Shown here: one piece after another, positions 32,516 through 42,080 of the stretch
Numbering within the stretch: the stretch's first letter is position 1
Layout of the letters: each line of letters begins with the position of its first letter
Source: Phytophthora quininea
Lineage: Eukaryota > Oomycota > Peronosporomycetes > Peronosporales > Peronosporaceae
Length of the DNA: 64,000 bases
NCBI GenBank assembly: GCA_011947345.1
Contig: JAAVTG010000748.1
Span: 1-64,000 of the forward strand
Direction of reading: 5' to 3'
Made by a program: the position numbers and the translations under genes
The notes under the pieces: generated by a model
Seen by the model: only the letters and a program-made list of their open reading frames with translations
Told to the model about the DNA's origin: nothing
The model's database searches: none

Positions 32516-33211
32516 ATGCGTCCTACTGAGGACGAGTTTTGGACGCTATTTTCGCTCGTCGCGGAACAGCCAGGATGCCATAACCGCTCGGTAAATACAA
32601 AGTTATTTGAACATTTGCGCTGGGGATTTACGTGTGTGTTTTTCAGTTTATACGGTGCTGGGGCAGGTCGTGCAATCACGTTGACTTCGTCGTGCGGAAG
32701 CTACATCCTGAGGACATACAGCATTTCATCGACGAAAAGGCAGTATCGCATCCAGAGGACGATGTACGCTGTCTAGCCGGACTGTACGTCCAAGCTAGCA
32801 TGGTGAGGTCGACGGTAAGTTACTCGATTCTAGTGGTGTGAGACAAAACTAATGTTCATGAAGGTTTCCGAGCAAATGGTGCGTGAACGCTACGACGCGA
32901 TCGCAGCACACATGAAGAGGTGGAGACGGACTGCCGATGGCGAATGGGACCAGCATCCCGAACTGTCACCAGAAACTCGCGAGTTTGCGCCCATTCAAGT
33001 GCAGCGCATTAGTTCACTTCTTGGTGACATCGCCCAAGTTCTGGCATGGGCACAGTATGCTGCTTCAAGTGGCTTCTCTGTTCCCGGGTGGTTGACGCCA
33101 GGGCGGCTACATTGTCACCATGACAATGCCTACTTCGACAGATTGCTTTCATTACCATATGACCAGCGATTTTCATGTAGCTGTTGCCCTGGCAACCCTT
33201 ACGTCGAATAA
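32516..33211 (+). pseudogene. unidentified intron-containing gene, left-arm copy
   Basis: Three exons can be read: MRPTEDEFWTLFSLVAEQPG to HNRS; an intron (GTAAATACAAAG...TTTTTCAG); FIRCWGRSCNHVDFVVRKLH to YVQASMVRST; an intron (GTAAGTTACT...CATGAAG); then VSEQMVRERYDAIAAHMKRW to a stop at 33211. Exons join in frame and the introns are short, as in oomycete genes. The family is not recognised; the protein is charged and soluble, about 200 residues. The 3' end points toward the palindrome centre. It may be intact, so 'pseudogene' here reflects only its transposon context. Confidence 0.45.
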
Positions 33212-33350
33212 TCTCAAACATTACGTTCAACCAAGCAGTTTCATTTCCTTGCTTGGTATCCAACCACGCCGCAACGCCAACAGGGTCGAACACCGCCTCG
33301 CAGTAGCAGTGGTGACAGCCATCGTATTCGAAAATTGGGCCAGCCGACGA

Positions 33351-33618
33351 GGTCCCGGTAGTCACTGCCACTACTGCTACGCCGCGTACGGCTCCGTTGA
33401 CCACCCCACCTGTCGAATCCGTCGCGGTGGCCGCTGCCACTGCTACCACTGCTACTACGACGCCGCGTACGGCTCCGCTAACCATCGCACCTGTCGAACC
33501 CGCCGTACGCGGCATCGTAGCAGCAGTGGCAGCGGTCATCGCTACAGATTCGACAGGTGCGATGGTTAGCGGAGCCGTACGCGGCGTCGTAGTAGCAGTG
33601 GCAGTGACTACCGGGACC
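33351..33618. repeat. palindrome centre made of short inverted and direct repeats
   Basis: The centre is not a simple spacer. A unit of about 78 bp containing CGCCGCGTACGGCTCCG and CACCTGTCGAA occurs twice on the left (near 33390 and 33468) and inverted on the right (near 33555 and 33505). The nearest perfect pairing (33481-33496 with 33551-33566) is centred at 33523.5, while the long arms are centred at 33484.5, one unit away. GCN-rich triplet runs give Ala/Thr-rich open frames in several phases. Confidence 0.8.
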
Positions 33619-33757
33619 TCGTCGGCTGGCCCAATTTTCGAATACGATGGCTGTCACCACTGCTACTGCGAGGCGGTGTTCGACCCTGTTGGCGTTGCGG
33701 CGTGGTTGGATACCAAGCAAGGAAATGAAACTGCTTGGTTGAACGTAATGTTTGAGA

Positions 33758-34454
33758 TTATTCGACGTAAGGGTTGCCAGGGCAACAGCTACATGAAAAT
33801 CGCTGGTCATATGGTAATGAAAGCAATCTGTCGAAGTAGGCATTGTCATGGTGACAATGTAGCCGCCCTGGCGTCAACCACCCGGGAACAGAGAAGCCAC
33901 TTGAAGCAGCATACTGTGCCCATGCCAGAACTTGGGCGATGTCACCAAGAAGTGAACTAATGCGCTGCACTTGAATGGGCGCAAACTCGCGAGTTTCTGG
34001 TGACAGTTCGGGATGCTGGTCCCATTCGCCATCGGCAGTCCGTCTCCACCTCTTCATGTGTGCTGCGATCGCGTCGTAGCGTTCACGCACCATTTGCTCG
34101 GAAACCTTCATGAACATTAGTTTTGTCTCACACCACTAGAATCGAGTAACTTACCGTCGACCTCACCATGCTAGCTTGGACGTACAGTCCGGCTAGACAG
34201 CGTACATCGTCCTCTGGATGCGATACTGCCTTTTCGTCGATGAAATGCTGTATGTCCTCAGGATGTAGCTTCCGCACGACGAAGTCAACGTGATTGCACG
34301 ACCTGCCCCAGCACCGTATAAACTGAAAAACACACACGTAAATCCCCCAGCGCAAATGTTCAAATAACTTTGTATTTACCGAGCGGTTATGGCATCCTGG
34401 CTGTTCCGCGACGAGCGAAAATAGCGTCCAAAACTCGTCCTCAGTAGGACGCAT
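33758..34454 (-). pseudogene. unidentified intron-containing gene, right-arm copy
   Basis: Mirror of 32516-33211, convergent with it toward the palindrome centre. One G more in the run near 34345 falls inside the first intron, so the encoded exons are the same. Confidence 0.45.
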
Positions 34455-35039
34455 CGAGAACCAATGAAGGAGGTCTTCAAATTGAAGACCGTCTTGCGGG
34501 TGAGTTCTACCGTGATGACCGCTTGCGTGGCCTCTCCTTACTTATCTTGGTAGTAGGACTACTGGCACTGGTGCTTGCCTGACTTCAACCACGCAGCTCA
34601 GCGGTTTGCGCGCCGGCACGTGCTCGATAGCTTTTGAATTTTGGCGCGAAGATGTTGTGTGATGGCGCCAATGCGGCACCAAACGACGCCAATGCGGCGC
34701 CAAACGCCGCTAGCTGCTCATTATTCGATTTACTTCCTATCCACCAAGCGATCAAGCCGCCACCTTGCCGCCGACACCACGCTGTGCACTGCTCGTGACT
34801 GTGGAACTCTGCAAGACAAGATTCCTGTTGCCGTCGGTGCTGCACCGTGTGCACACTGCCACCGTGCCTGCTGCCAACAAGATCTCGCTGACCACCACGG
34901 TGTAAGCGGCAATTGGCGGTCGATGTGGAGAGCATCGGGTTGTGTCGGTGAGAAGGCGTGGCTTCGGATCTCTCTGTCCTCGAGGTTCGAAGTGACGGCC
35001 ATGTCCACTTTGACCACGAGCCTGCACAAGTTCTCGCCG
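34455..35039. other. captured sequence without a clear gene, right arm
   Basis: Mirror of 31931-32515. A long minus-strand frame (34585-35586) runs antisense across this and the aquaporin remnant and has no domain. Confidence 0.35.
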
Positions 35040-35980
35040 CTCCCAGACGCAAGAAGAACACTTTCGTCATCAAGAACGCGAGGGTATGACTGATTACCTG
35101 GCCACGACCGTCGCCATCTCCTCCGGCCTGGTCGGCATCCAGCAGAACAGCCTCTGAAACGGACAGTACGGCGACACAATGACGACGTGCGTCACCTGGG
35201 GCGTGGCCCTGATGGTCGGCACGTTCATCGGCGACAACGTCAGCGGCGCGCACCGCATCTCGGGCATCACCATCACCGGCGCAATGTGTGACCGCCTGTC
35301 GTGGTGGAAAGTACCCGGCTACTTGGTTCGCAGCAGGTGCTGGGGGTCTTTGTGGCTGCAGCGTTGATTTACGTGCTCGACTACCAGAGGATTCTGTGTG
35401 AGGACCCATGCACAAGCACCTCACCAAGAACGCACGCGATTGTTGGCCAGGGAAGAAGGGGGCCCCGTTCGCTCTGACGCTGCTGGTCAGCGACATATTG
35501 CGCTGCTTCATGTCCATATCGGCGCTGGGCACGACCCCAAACCACGACTTTGGCCTCGCTTGTTCATGTACATTGTCGGTTACCACCAGGTCTTCTCAAT
35601 GGACTCGTACTACTACATTTGGATCCCAATGGTGGCGACACTGATTGGTGGAGTTATTAGCGGTGGGCTCTACATCGTTTCGTCGAGATGCAGCACCCGG
35701 AGGTCTCGAAAGGAATTCCAATTCCGGCTCGTTGGAGCTGATGAAAAGGCGAGTTGCAAAGCGAAGATCTCCAACAGCATCGGTAGCAGCAACTGTCGGT
35801 GTTGACAGCAGCCGTCATATTCTCACGCCGAACTCAACTGAGCACTCCAGCGGTCAGTTGTACTGCATGCTGTGCAGTATGCGGGGAATGCACCTTCGGT
35901 CACGGTGGGGATGCACTGAGTGTCAGCGCGGTTACCATGTTGAGTGCTTTGCCGCGCTGCACTTCCGCGATGCCTTCAGT
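35040..35980 (+). pseudogene. aquaporin (MIP) remnant joined to a Cys/His cluster, right-arm copy
   Basis: Segments typical of aquaporins/aquaglyceroporins appear in order: DYLATTVAISSGLVGIQQNS, a TGA where Trp is expected, WGVALMVGTFIGDNVSGAH, GAMCDRLSWWKVPGYLV, then the last helices YIVGYHQVFSMDSYYYIWIP and ATLIGGVISGG. The first NPA box is replaced in frame by RISG (SGAHRISGITITGA), and the second NPA region is lost at a frame change near 35540. From about 35700 the frame runs into CMLCSMRGMHLRSRWGCTEC with H and CF following (C-x2-C-x12-C-x2-C-x4-H-x2-C, 35864-35964). That is a zinc-binding pattern like transposase C-terminal Cys domains and not part of any aquaporin. It cannot make a working channel. 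Confidence 0.68.
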
Positions 35981-36166
35981 ATAGCAACACCCAGCGTTCG
36001 CCATGCGCTGGAGCTGGTAGCAGCAGCTTCAGTCGGCGAGGCCCCTTCAATATTCGTCGTCGCAAAAACAATTCAATTACGCCCATCGCCGAACTCCAGC
36101 TTCCCGAGTGAATACAACTTTGATTTTTGTCGCTGTCAATCGTCTTCTCATTGTAGTTATATATAA

Positions 36167-37669
36167 CCACGCATCGGTTCATCACTTGGTGTTGGCCAAG
36201 CGGTAAAGCTTCTCCACTTTCAGATGGCAGCTTGGCGTCCTCTTGCAAGGTTTGAGAGTACACATCCAATGCCACATTGGAGAAAAGCGCTGACGATGGC
36301 GCAGCAACTGTACACACCAGGCGTCCTCGCCCTTCACCACCGCGCTGTCAGTGGTGCTGTTCTCTACGTCGAAGTACGAACGCATAGTACGCCGACACCA
36401 GGGACGTAAAACTCAGCTGCAGGATTACCTGCAAGTGCTCCACGACGATCTTGCTCTTCACGTTCATCTTACACCAGGTAGCCGCCGAAAGGCAGGACCA
36501 CGACTTCGAAAGGCAGTTCACCGTCAGTGTGGGCAGCGCCCCGAAGCTCTGATGCACGGCATTTGGCTCACCCTTGCCTTGGTACGCCAGCTGATCACAG
36601 GCATAATTCAAAACAGAACTAAGACTTGCACGGTGCTGCAGCAAACTTCTTCGGAGAGGACAGCTCCAGCAAGATTGTTCGGGCTGCACAGCAACAGCAC
36701 TTTCATGCGCCACCAAAGCCTCAGTCTCGCGGTGCGAGTGCGTACGCATCACGCAATTAGCGATCATTGTGTCTCGCGAATTGCAGCATTTTGCCGCGCT
36801 GGCAGCCTCAAACAACATTGACGCGCGCAGAAAGTCTCGAACTAGTTTCTGGTAACCGCATCGACAGCCAAGCCGAACAATCCGCTCTCGCACGCGTCCT
36901 CGTCGTCCCACAGAATCCGCTACAGCTCTCGCAGGTATTTTGACGACACCCGTTTCAGCGCCGCCCGACGTCTGGCTGTACAGCAAACTCTGGGTTGCGG
37001 TCTGGAACAACACGTGCGTCATACTCTTCAACAGTTTTTCCAACGCATTCGGCGCGTCGTGCGTGACTTCATTGCCGCCCCAGCCAAATCTCAGTGAATG
37101 TCATCACTCTTCCGTACTTCTCCGACATAAGCCGCATGCCAGATGCCATCACCAGCACAGAGCACAGCACGAGACTGTCGCTCACCCTGTGACCTTCTTC
37201 GCTTTTCAGCGGCACGTCCTTCAGGCAATCGTCCTCGTCCTGTTCGTTCTGCTTTTGACACTCTCGGGCGACGTGAAGTCAGATCCTCCGATACATTCTG
37301 AGGCAGCAGCTTGTCCTCCAGGCTCCAGCTTCGGATTGTGTCACCACATCTTGCTTTGTCTAACAGTACACAAATGAAGGTGAGTAAGTGGCTCACCTAC
37401 GAGCCCACGCTGTGTGAACACACCGCAGCGCAGCGCTGTCCACGGCGCTGTCCGCAGCTCTGCCAGTGAGGTCCGTAAACTAATGGCATGTCATTATCAT
37501 GAGATGTACCCAGGGTAGACCATCCAGCGACGACCAGCTGGATCTCGTGGCAGCACCATTTCCCGGCTCCGACCAAGACGCCTCCATGTCTGCTGAGGCG
37601 TCTGTTACCGCTCCCGCAGTCCAACAAGCTCTCTGCTGAAGTGATGATCAAGAGCGATGATAACGGATC
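36167..37669 (-). other. unidentified captured sequence, right arm
   Basis: Mirror of 29301-30803. The only difference noticed is one G fewer in the run near 37675. Nothing recognisable. Confidence 0.3.
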
Positions 37670-39060
37670 CACCCCACCAAGAGTTTGACCAAGAATCATC
37701 ACGCTTCAAGCCGTGTGGGAGATGACGACGAAGTATGGCGTGCCCCGCGCTCCATGTACTGTCGACTACGTCTTGACCCGAAAGGTGTCTGCTTGTTCTG
37801 GCGCTAACCCACTCACCACCAGCCACGCCCTGCATACCTGGCGATACGTACAAAATTTGTCTTGAAGTTGTTCGATTTCGTCAAGGAGACCGGCGGTGGC
37901 AAATAGACCAAGCGCCAAATGATCAAGGCCAACACGAATCTCTACCCGTACACGCAGCTCTGTCTCAAGAGCGACTTCCAGCGTGCCAAGAGCGATGGAA
38001 CAACCACTTCCCCACGATCAGTGTCATCTGCATGAACGAGGCCTGCAGCACCCTGCTGGGTCGTGGGATTTACCACAACAAGGCCTTTGCCGGCAGTGTC
38101 TTACAGTCCATCAAGGACCAATTCCACGAAATCATCCAGCTCCAGACCAAGCACTTGTACAACTTGGAGGCTACACCATCCGAGTCCATCTGCTACAAGC
38201 TGGCCAAGATCGACAGCGAGCTATTCCCCGAGGCCAAGATCCCGAGCTCTACAACTCGACCGTACTACCAGTGGACTCGGCCGACGACTTTTTCGAGGCG
38301 TTGAACTACCAAGAATCGTTGCAGACAGAGTACACCAGCGGCACTGTCTTCCTGCCTTCCTGGGTGAACGTTTGTCGAGCTGGACGCAAGCGCGAGACCT
38401 CGTCCGATCGATCACGAGCGCGTATCGGATCCCGTACGTGGCACTGGCCCCAACCTTCAGTGTCTGCAGAACACACGGTTACCTCGCTGGTGAGAACTTT
38501 GAGTGCCCACACTGCGTGAGAAATCACTGGGAAGTATCGTCGGTTACTTCCGGCCGGTGTTGGATTGGGAGACTGGCAAGAAGGCTGCATTCATCATGCA
38601 CAAGATCTACACCACCATTGAGCACTACCCGATCGACTTTCAAATTGGCCGCTCCACCAAGCCCACGCCCACGAACTTCCCGGGAAATCAAGTAGCATCG
38701 ATTGTGTTCACGATGGGCTGCAGTTTGAAATGCGGTTGGTGCCACACCAGCTACCTCGTCAACGAAGAGCCCGAAGATCTCGCGATTCTGGACTAAGTCG
38801 CGTCCACCGAGCACAGGAGCCTCGCGATCTGTGGAGGTGAGCCAACGATTCAGACTGCTTTGCTACCGTTCCTGCGCCTTGCTAAGGATAAAGGAATCAC
38901 GGCCAAGCTGAACGCGAACGGAAGCAACCCGAACGTGCTGAAGAGGTCTTCAACGAGCAGCTCGTCGATTTTGTCGCTATGAACGTCAAGGCTGGCGCTG
39001 TACTGTATGCTGAGGTTGCTAGCAAAGAGTTTCACCCCAAGAAGTCTTGATAAAGTTGTC
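37670..39060 (+). pseudogene. anaerobic ribonucleotide reductase (NrdD) fused to activase (NrdG), right-arm copy
   Basis: Pieces in order: WEMTTKYGVP and YCRLRLDPKGVCLFWR (about 37715-37800); IKANTNLYPYTQLCLKSDFQ (about 37925); MNEACSTLLGRGIYHNKAF and LYNLEATPSESICYKLAKID (38032-38220); STVLPVDSADDFFEALNYQE (38250-38330); YVALAPTFSVCRTHGYLAGE with ECPHC (38430-38515); and the glycyl-radical loop VGYF (Gly codon 38542). These follow class III reductase order. The same frame then enters a radical-SAM activase with C-x3-C-x2-C in MGCSLKCGWC (from 38716), then, after a TAA at 38794, LAICGGEPTIQTALLPFLRL and NANGSNPNVLK. At least four frame changes and one stop make it non-functional as written. 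A direct NrdD-NrdG fusion is unusual, and class III enzymes are oxygen-sensitive and mainly prokaryotic. Confidence 0.78.
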
Positions 39061-39690
39061 AGACTGCAGTGTGAAAACGCGGAACAGGAAGTGGAGGATA
39101 ATCAGACAGCACATGGAGTTTTTCTTGTATTTCAGTAGCAGTAGAAACGTCTCGAGCATTGACTGCTGCTTCATCTTGGCGGAACTTTCATCACAGCGAC
39201 AATAGCTCACTCGATTCCGTTTTGCTGCTCCTGTCTCCCGAACGGCCTGGATGCAAACGAGGTGGCCCTCATCTGCGCAAGTCGACTCTTGGTTCAAGCG
39301 ATTCTGCAACAGCCTTGTCCGCAAGATCACAGACATTTTGCCCGTCAGCTATACCAGCTCCCAGTGATCAGCACCTGCTCACCCAGCATCACTGCCGTTC
39401 AAAATACGGCAACAGATTCAGGATCACGTACAATGCCGACATCGGGTAAGCTGCTGGATAGTGTGCGATGTTGCCACCTGAGTTGGGGCCCTGCCTGCTC
39501 CTTTGGCAGACTTGGCCGAGCCTTCTGCTCACTGTGATGTGGTTCGTCCCTTGGCGATGTTGAGGTCATCTGCCTTGACTCCGTTGGGCGACGTGTCGCT
39601 CTTGCTGAAACTGCTGGAGCTACTCGGTGTCAACGTCTTGTTGAGCGACCATACGTGCTTGTCCTCCGTCTCACACTACATACCGAACGT

Positions 39691-39927
39691 TCACCGTGCA
39701 TCGCCCAACTCTCGAGCAATGCACACGGGGAACTCGAGTCTTCTGCGTTGATCCAGCCGGCCATGCTTTAGGTAATAGTAGATTTGATAGAGCGCCTTAT
39801 TGATGTTGCTAGGATGGGGTATCTTGTGCGTCTGTAGAAGCCGATTCCTGCTCACCAGAAGCTCCCTGCCGTAGGTGACCCAGTCGCACGGGGTAGATAA
39901 GCAATGCTCACAATAGTGTGCTTCCAT
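39691..39927 (-). pseudogene. Cys-rich oomycete repeat-associated frame, truncated
   Basis: A frame of 78 residues, MEAHYCEHCLSTPCDWVTYG ... ALYQIYYYLKHGRLDQRRRL, with C-x2-C and P-C-D-W. I recall similar C..HC...PCDW/KALYR.Y.Y...G sequences in many oomycete hypothetical proteins linked to repeats. It ends near the palindrome edge (39641) and is found only on this side of the palindrome. Confidence 0.4.
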
Positions 39928-40134
39928 GGCGATGCTCGATAGGAGGAAGGATTTTGTTCTGCCAGCTCTCTACAAAATGTACAACGGAAGTTTTAAATGT
40001 TTTTTGTAATGCCAGCCGTTCTTTTATCAGCTCTTTTTACCCAGTTCGCAACGCTTCTTATTGGCGAAAAACGCTAAAATTCTCGACTCCTATTGGCTAT
40101 AACTAAGCGACAACATAGTGTCGATTTCTGGCGG

Positions 40135-40153
40135 CTGGGAGTCAAAGGGTTAA
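40135..40153 (-). repeat. right terminal inverted repeat and TTAA duplication
   Basis: CTGGGAGTCAAAGGG followed by TTAA at 40150-40153. It mirrors the left terminus with one mismatch. Confidence 0.85.
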
Positions 40154-41468
40154 GAAACTCGTACTTCACCCGGTTTTCTTTCTTCACACTATCCAGATAC
40201 GCGGCTGCACTGGCATTCGTGCGACTTAATTCGGATCGGAAGAAATTGTAGTCATTCTCACAGTCAGTTTTGGCCATGCGAGTGACCAGGTTCCGTTCCG
40301 TATTAGTGAGTGCATGCTTTTCAGTAATATTCCGCTTGATATGTTGTAGGCAGAACCGGTGGCCGGTGTTGGGAAATTTTTTCTTAAAGGCACTTGTCAG
40401 ACCTTTCTGGCGATCGGAAATTGCAGTGAAATGTTCAAAGTCTCCTAGGGCGTCTTTAACTACCTGGAGAAACCACGACCAATTAGCGTCGTTTGTCACT
40501 CCAACCAATGCCATAGCAAACGGCGTTACGTGCTTGTTGTAGTCTTTTGCTGTGGCAACTAAGAAAACCCCAAACTCGTTCATCTCCCGCTCCGTCAAAG
40601 CCTATCATCCGTCGGCCCATGGTGGCAATTCGGATTCCAATGTTAGGAATCAAGCAAGCTCGAGAAAATGTTCCGTCGGAACACTTCACGAATCTCCATA
40701 CTGATCCGGGATTACCAGTAGTTACCATTTCGAGATACGTCTCTAGCCTCTGATAGCTTAGTAGTCGGTCACCACGAAGTTGGTCATCCATTCCGGTTTT
40801 AATACGCGAAATGGCGGACAAACTGAGTGTATGTCCTCACTCTTCAGGAAATTCTGAATAGCTTTTCCTGTCATCGTGTCTGTAGATCCTCCATGAGTTG
40901 GCAGCATTTTGAAGACAACCAAGGACTTACATGCTTCGAGCGATTGAGTTGTATCTCTTTTCTTTTTGGCAGGACGCGGGATGGAACCCTCGACAGGAGG
41001 ATCACTAGAAAAAACAACGTTTTTCAGGTGCTTATGACAGAGGTTTAGTCATGTAATTTGCCAGCGATCTGGTTTCCCCGAGAAGTTGATGAAAAATGGA
41101 CAATTAATGGCAGCAGTATCCGCGTCGCGATCAAAGTATTGCTGGCCGTATAAGTTTTTGCAGCAATACTTGGCGTTGTATGCGCTGCTGTTCTTGACAA
41201 AGAGCTGAAATCCACACTTAAATGCGAACTGTTTGCAGCGAAGTTACAGAGCCTTTTGAGTGGCGTGAAAGTCAGCACCAAGGTTCCGGTGACCGTCGCT
41301 AGCTGTTCCGTAGCTCGTGTCGTTCTTCGTCTCCGTTTGGATAGGGGCGTCCTCGCGAAGAAGTTCCATGTTCTTTGCGATCGCAACATCAGAAGCCTCT
41401 AAGACAAGCATCGACGGGCTGCCGAACATCTCCGGGTGGGCAGGAGTTTTGGCCTTCTTCTGGCTCAT
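40150..41468 (-). pseudogene. MULE transposase, N-terminal half (FAR1-like and catalytic domain)
   Basis: It begins MSQKKAKTPAHPEMFGSPSM, shifts frame to a FAR1-like zinc-binding region (FAFKCGFQLFVKNSS, YCCKNLYGQQYFDRDADTAA), then a linker (MDDQLRGDRLLSYQRLETYL) and the MULE catalytic core. In the core, GRRMIGFDGA supplies the first Asp, ISDRQKGLTSAFKKKFPN the second, and FCLQHIKRNI the conserved C-x2-H. The frame is open from 40598 to the TTAA at 40150-40153, where it is cut after KYEFL by the 14.7-kb insert. Frame changes near 41230, 41045 and 40595, and several stops in the linker, show that the gene is dead apart from the insertion. Confidence 0.88.
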
Positions 41469-41637
41469 GGGGGCGATCTGACGTCACAGCAGAACTAAGG
41501 ATGGCACAACAACTTGTATACTATGTAGTAGTAACGTGTCAACGTCCAGCTATTATTAATGAACCTCACCACTACATGCTGACGTAAGTTCTGAGCCCAA
41601 GTTGAGCTGCAGCAGCCTGCGCTTCCACCGTTTTCCA

Positions 41638-41886
41638 CTATTCAAGCGACAGATTGAGCTTCTTGCGCGAGCGATAGTTCTTGCTCGCCAGGAGAGCTCT
41701 TGCCCTGCGATCTGTTTCACGAGAAGTTACTGCCTCGTCGCCACACGGGAACACGCGCTGAAGGTGCTTCCGTAGTCCTGCAGGCGTTTTCAAAACACGT
41801 TGACACCGGAAACACTTTCGCGTCAATCGCTTTCTCGGCCGCCCGCGCTTCCTGGGGACGCGCTTCTTCGACTTGACCTTCACCAT
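41638..41886 (-). CDS. small AT-hook / zinc-finger protein in the MULE
   Basis: 82 residues starting MVKVKSKKRVPRKRGRPRKR, which contains an AT-hook (RGRPRK), followed by a C2H2-like finger (CFRCQRVLKTPAGLRKHLQR ... C). It lies inside the MULE, 0.17 kb upstream of the transposase start on the same strand and near the right terminus. It may be an accessory DNA-binding protein of the element or a captured host fragment. An upstream in-frame ATG at 41964 is possible, but AT-hook proteins need no such extension. Confidence 0.5.
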   Translation of the reverse strand: MVKVKSKKRVPRKRGRPRKRLTRKCFRCQRVLKTPAGLRKHLQRVFPCGDEAVTSRETDRRARALLASKNYRSRKKLNLSLE

Positions 41887-41942
41887 TGAGCTTGGAGATC
41901 CGACACTGAAGAAGGAAAAAGTAAGAAAACACCCGTCCCAGC

Positions 41943-42070
41943 CCACCCACTTACTTATGGACATCGTCGCGCTTTTTCTTAGCTACAACGACCAGATCCA
42001 CTTGCTTATGGAACTCGTCACTGCTGGAGGCAAGAGTAAGTGGAATTCCACTTGGTTATGGAAATTCCTC
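41943..42070 (-). repeat. MULE right terminus with three subterminal repeats
   Basis: The terminal inverted repeat is 42042-42070. The motif CCACTTRSTTATGGA occurs three times here: near 41944-41959, 41999-42014 and 42049-42063. The last lies in the terminal repeat itself. The 55- and 50-bp spacing suggests transposase-binding sites. The left end has only the terminal copy. Confidence 0.7.
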
Positions 42071-42080
42071 GAATCTGACC
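42071..42080 (+). repeat. MULE target-site duplication, right
   Basis: GAATCTGACC, identical to 24515-24524. Confidence 0.85.

Larger units (their letters stand above)
27328..33484 (+). repeat. left arm of the giant palindrome
   Basis: Pairs base for base with 33485-39641; coordinates sum to 66968-66970 along its whole length. Differences noticed are homopolymer indels (near 29289, 31268, 31632, 32505 and 32625) and at least one substitution (28650 against 38319), so identity is above 99.8%. The outer edge is sharp: the match runs through CAACGTCTTGT on the right arm and then stops. Confidence 0.95.
33485..39641 (-). repeat. right arm of the giant palindrome
   Basis: Reverse complement of 27328-33484. 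Its outer edge at 39641 cuts a short Cys-rich frame found only on this side and joins it to the 3' tip of the coiled-coil gene. Confidence 0.95.
25468..40149. mobile_element. 14.7-kb piggyBac-type element containing a giant palindrome
   Basis: Ends are CCCTTTGACCCCCAG (25468-25482) and its inverse CTGGGAGTCAAAGGG (40135-40149), a 15-bp terminal inverted repeat with one mismatch. Both ends abut TTAA (25464-25467 and 40150-40153). CCC-type ends with a TTAA duplication are the signature of piggyBac transposition. Joining the host at a single TTAA restores the MULE frame (EFL/NRF), which supports these boundaries. The interior holds a coiled-coil gene remnant on the left, a palindrome of about 12.3 kb (27328-39641) and 0.5 kb on the right. 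No transposase core is seen, so it would be non-autonomous. Confidence 0.85.
24525..42070 (-). mobile_element. MULE (Mutator-like) element split by a nested insert
   Basis: Bounded by inverted repeats at 24525-24553 and 42042-42070 and flanked on both sides by GAATCTGACC (24515-24524 and 42071-42080), a 10-bp target duplication within the usual MULE range. Without the nested 14.7-kb insert the element is about 2.86 kb. It carries a FAR1/MULE-type transposase gene (N-terminal half 40150-41468, C-terminal half 24806-25467) and a small zinc-finger gene near its right end, all on the minus strand. Confidence 0.9.

Noticed and set aside
33397..33960. 188-codon open frame across the palindrome centre
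   Set aside because: It is antisense to the last exon of the intron-containing gene and its first half is GCN/ACN triplet repeats, so it is best explained by repeat composition.
34585..35586. 333-codon minus-strand open frame in the right arm
   Set aside because: It is antisense to the aquaporin remnant, whose sense strand shows a recognisable family. The mirror frame in the left arm is split by single-base indels.
27328..39641. Treating the palindrome as purely a fold-back assembly artefact
   Set aside because: Not excluded, but single-copy transposon ends and matched TTAA and MULE flanks on both sides are hard to get from one chimeric read. Kept as a finding with the test stated.
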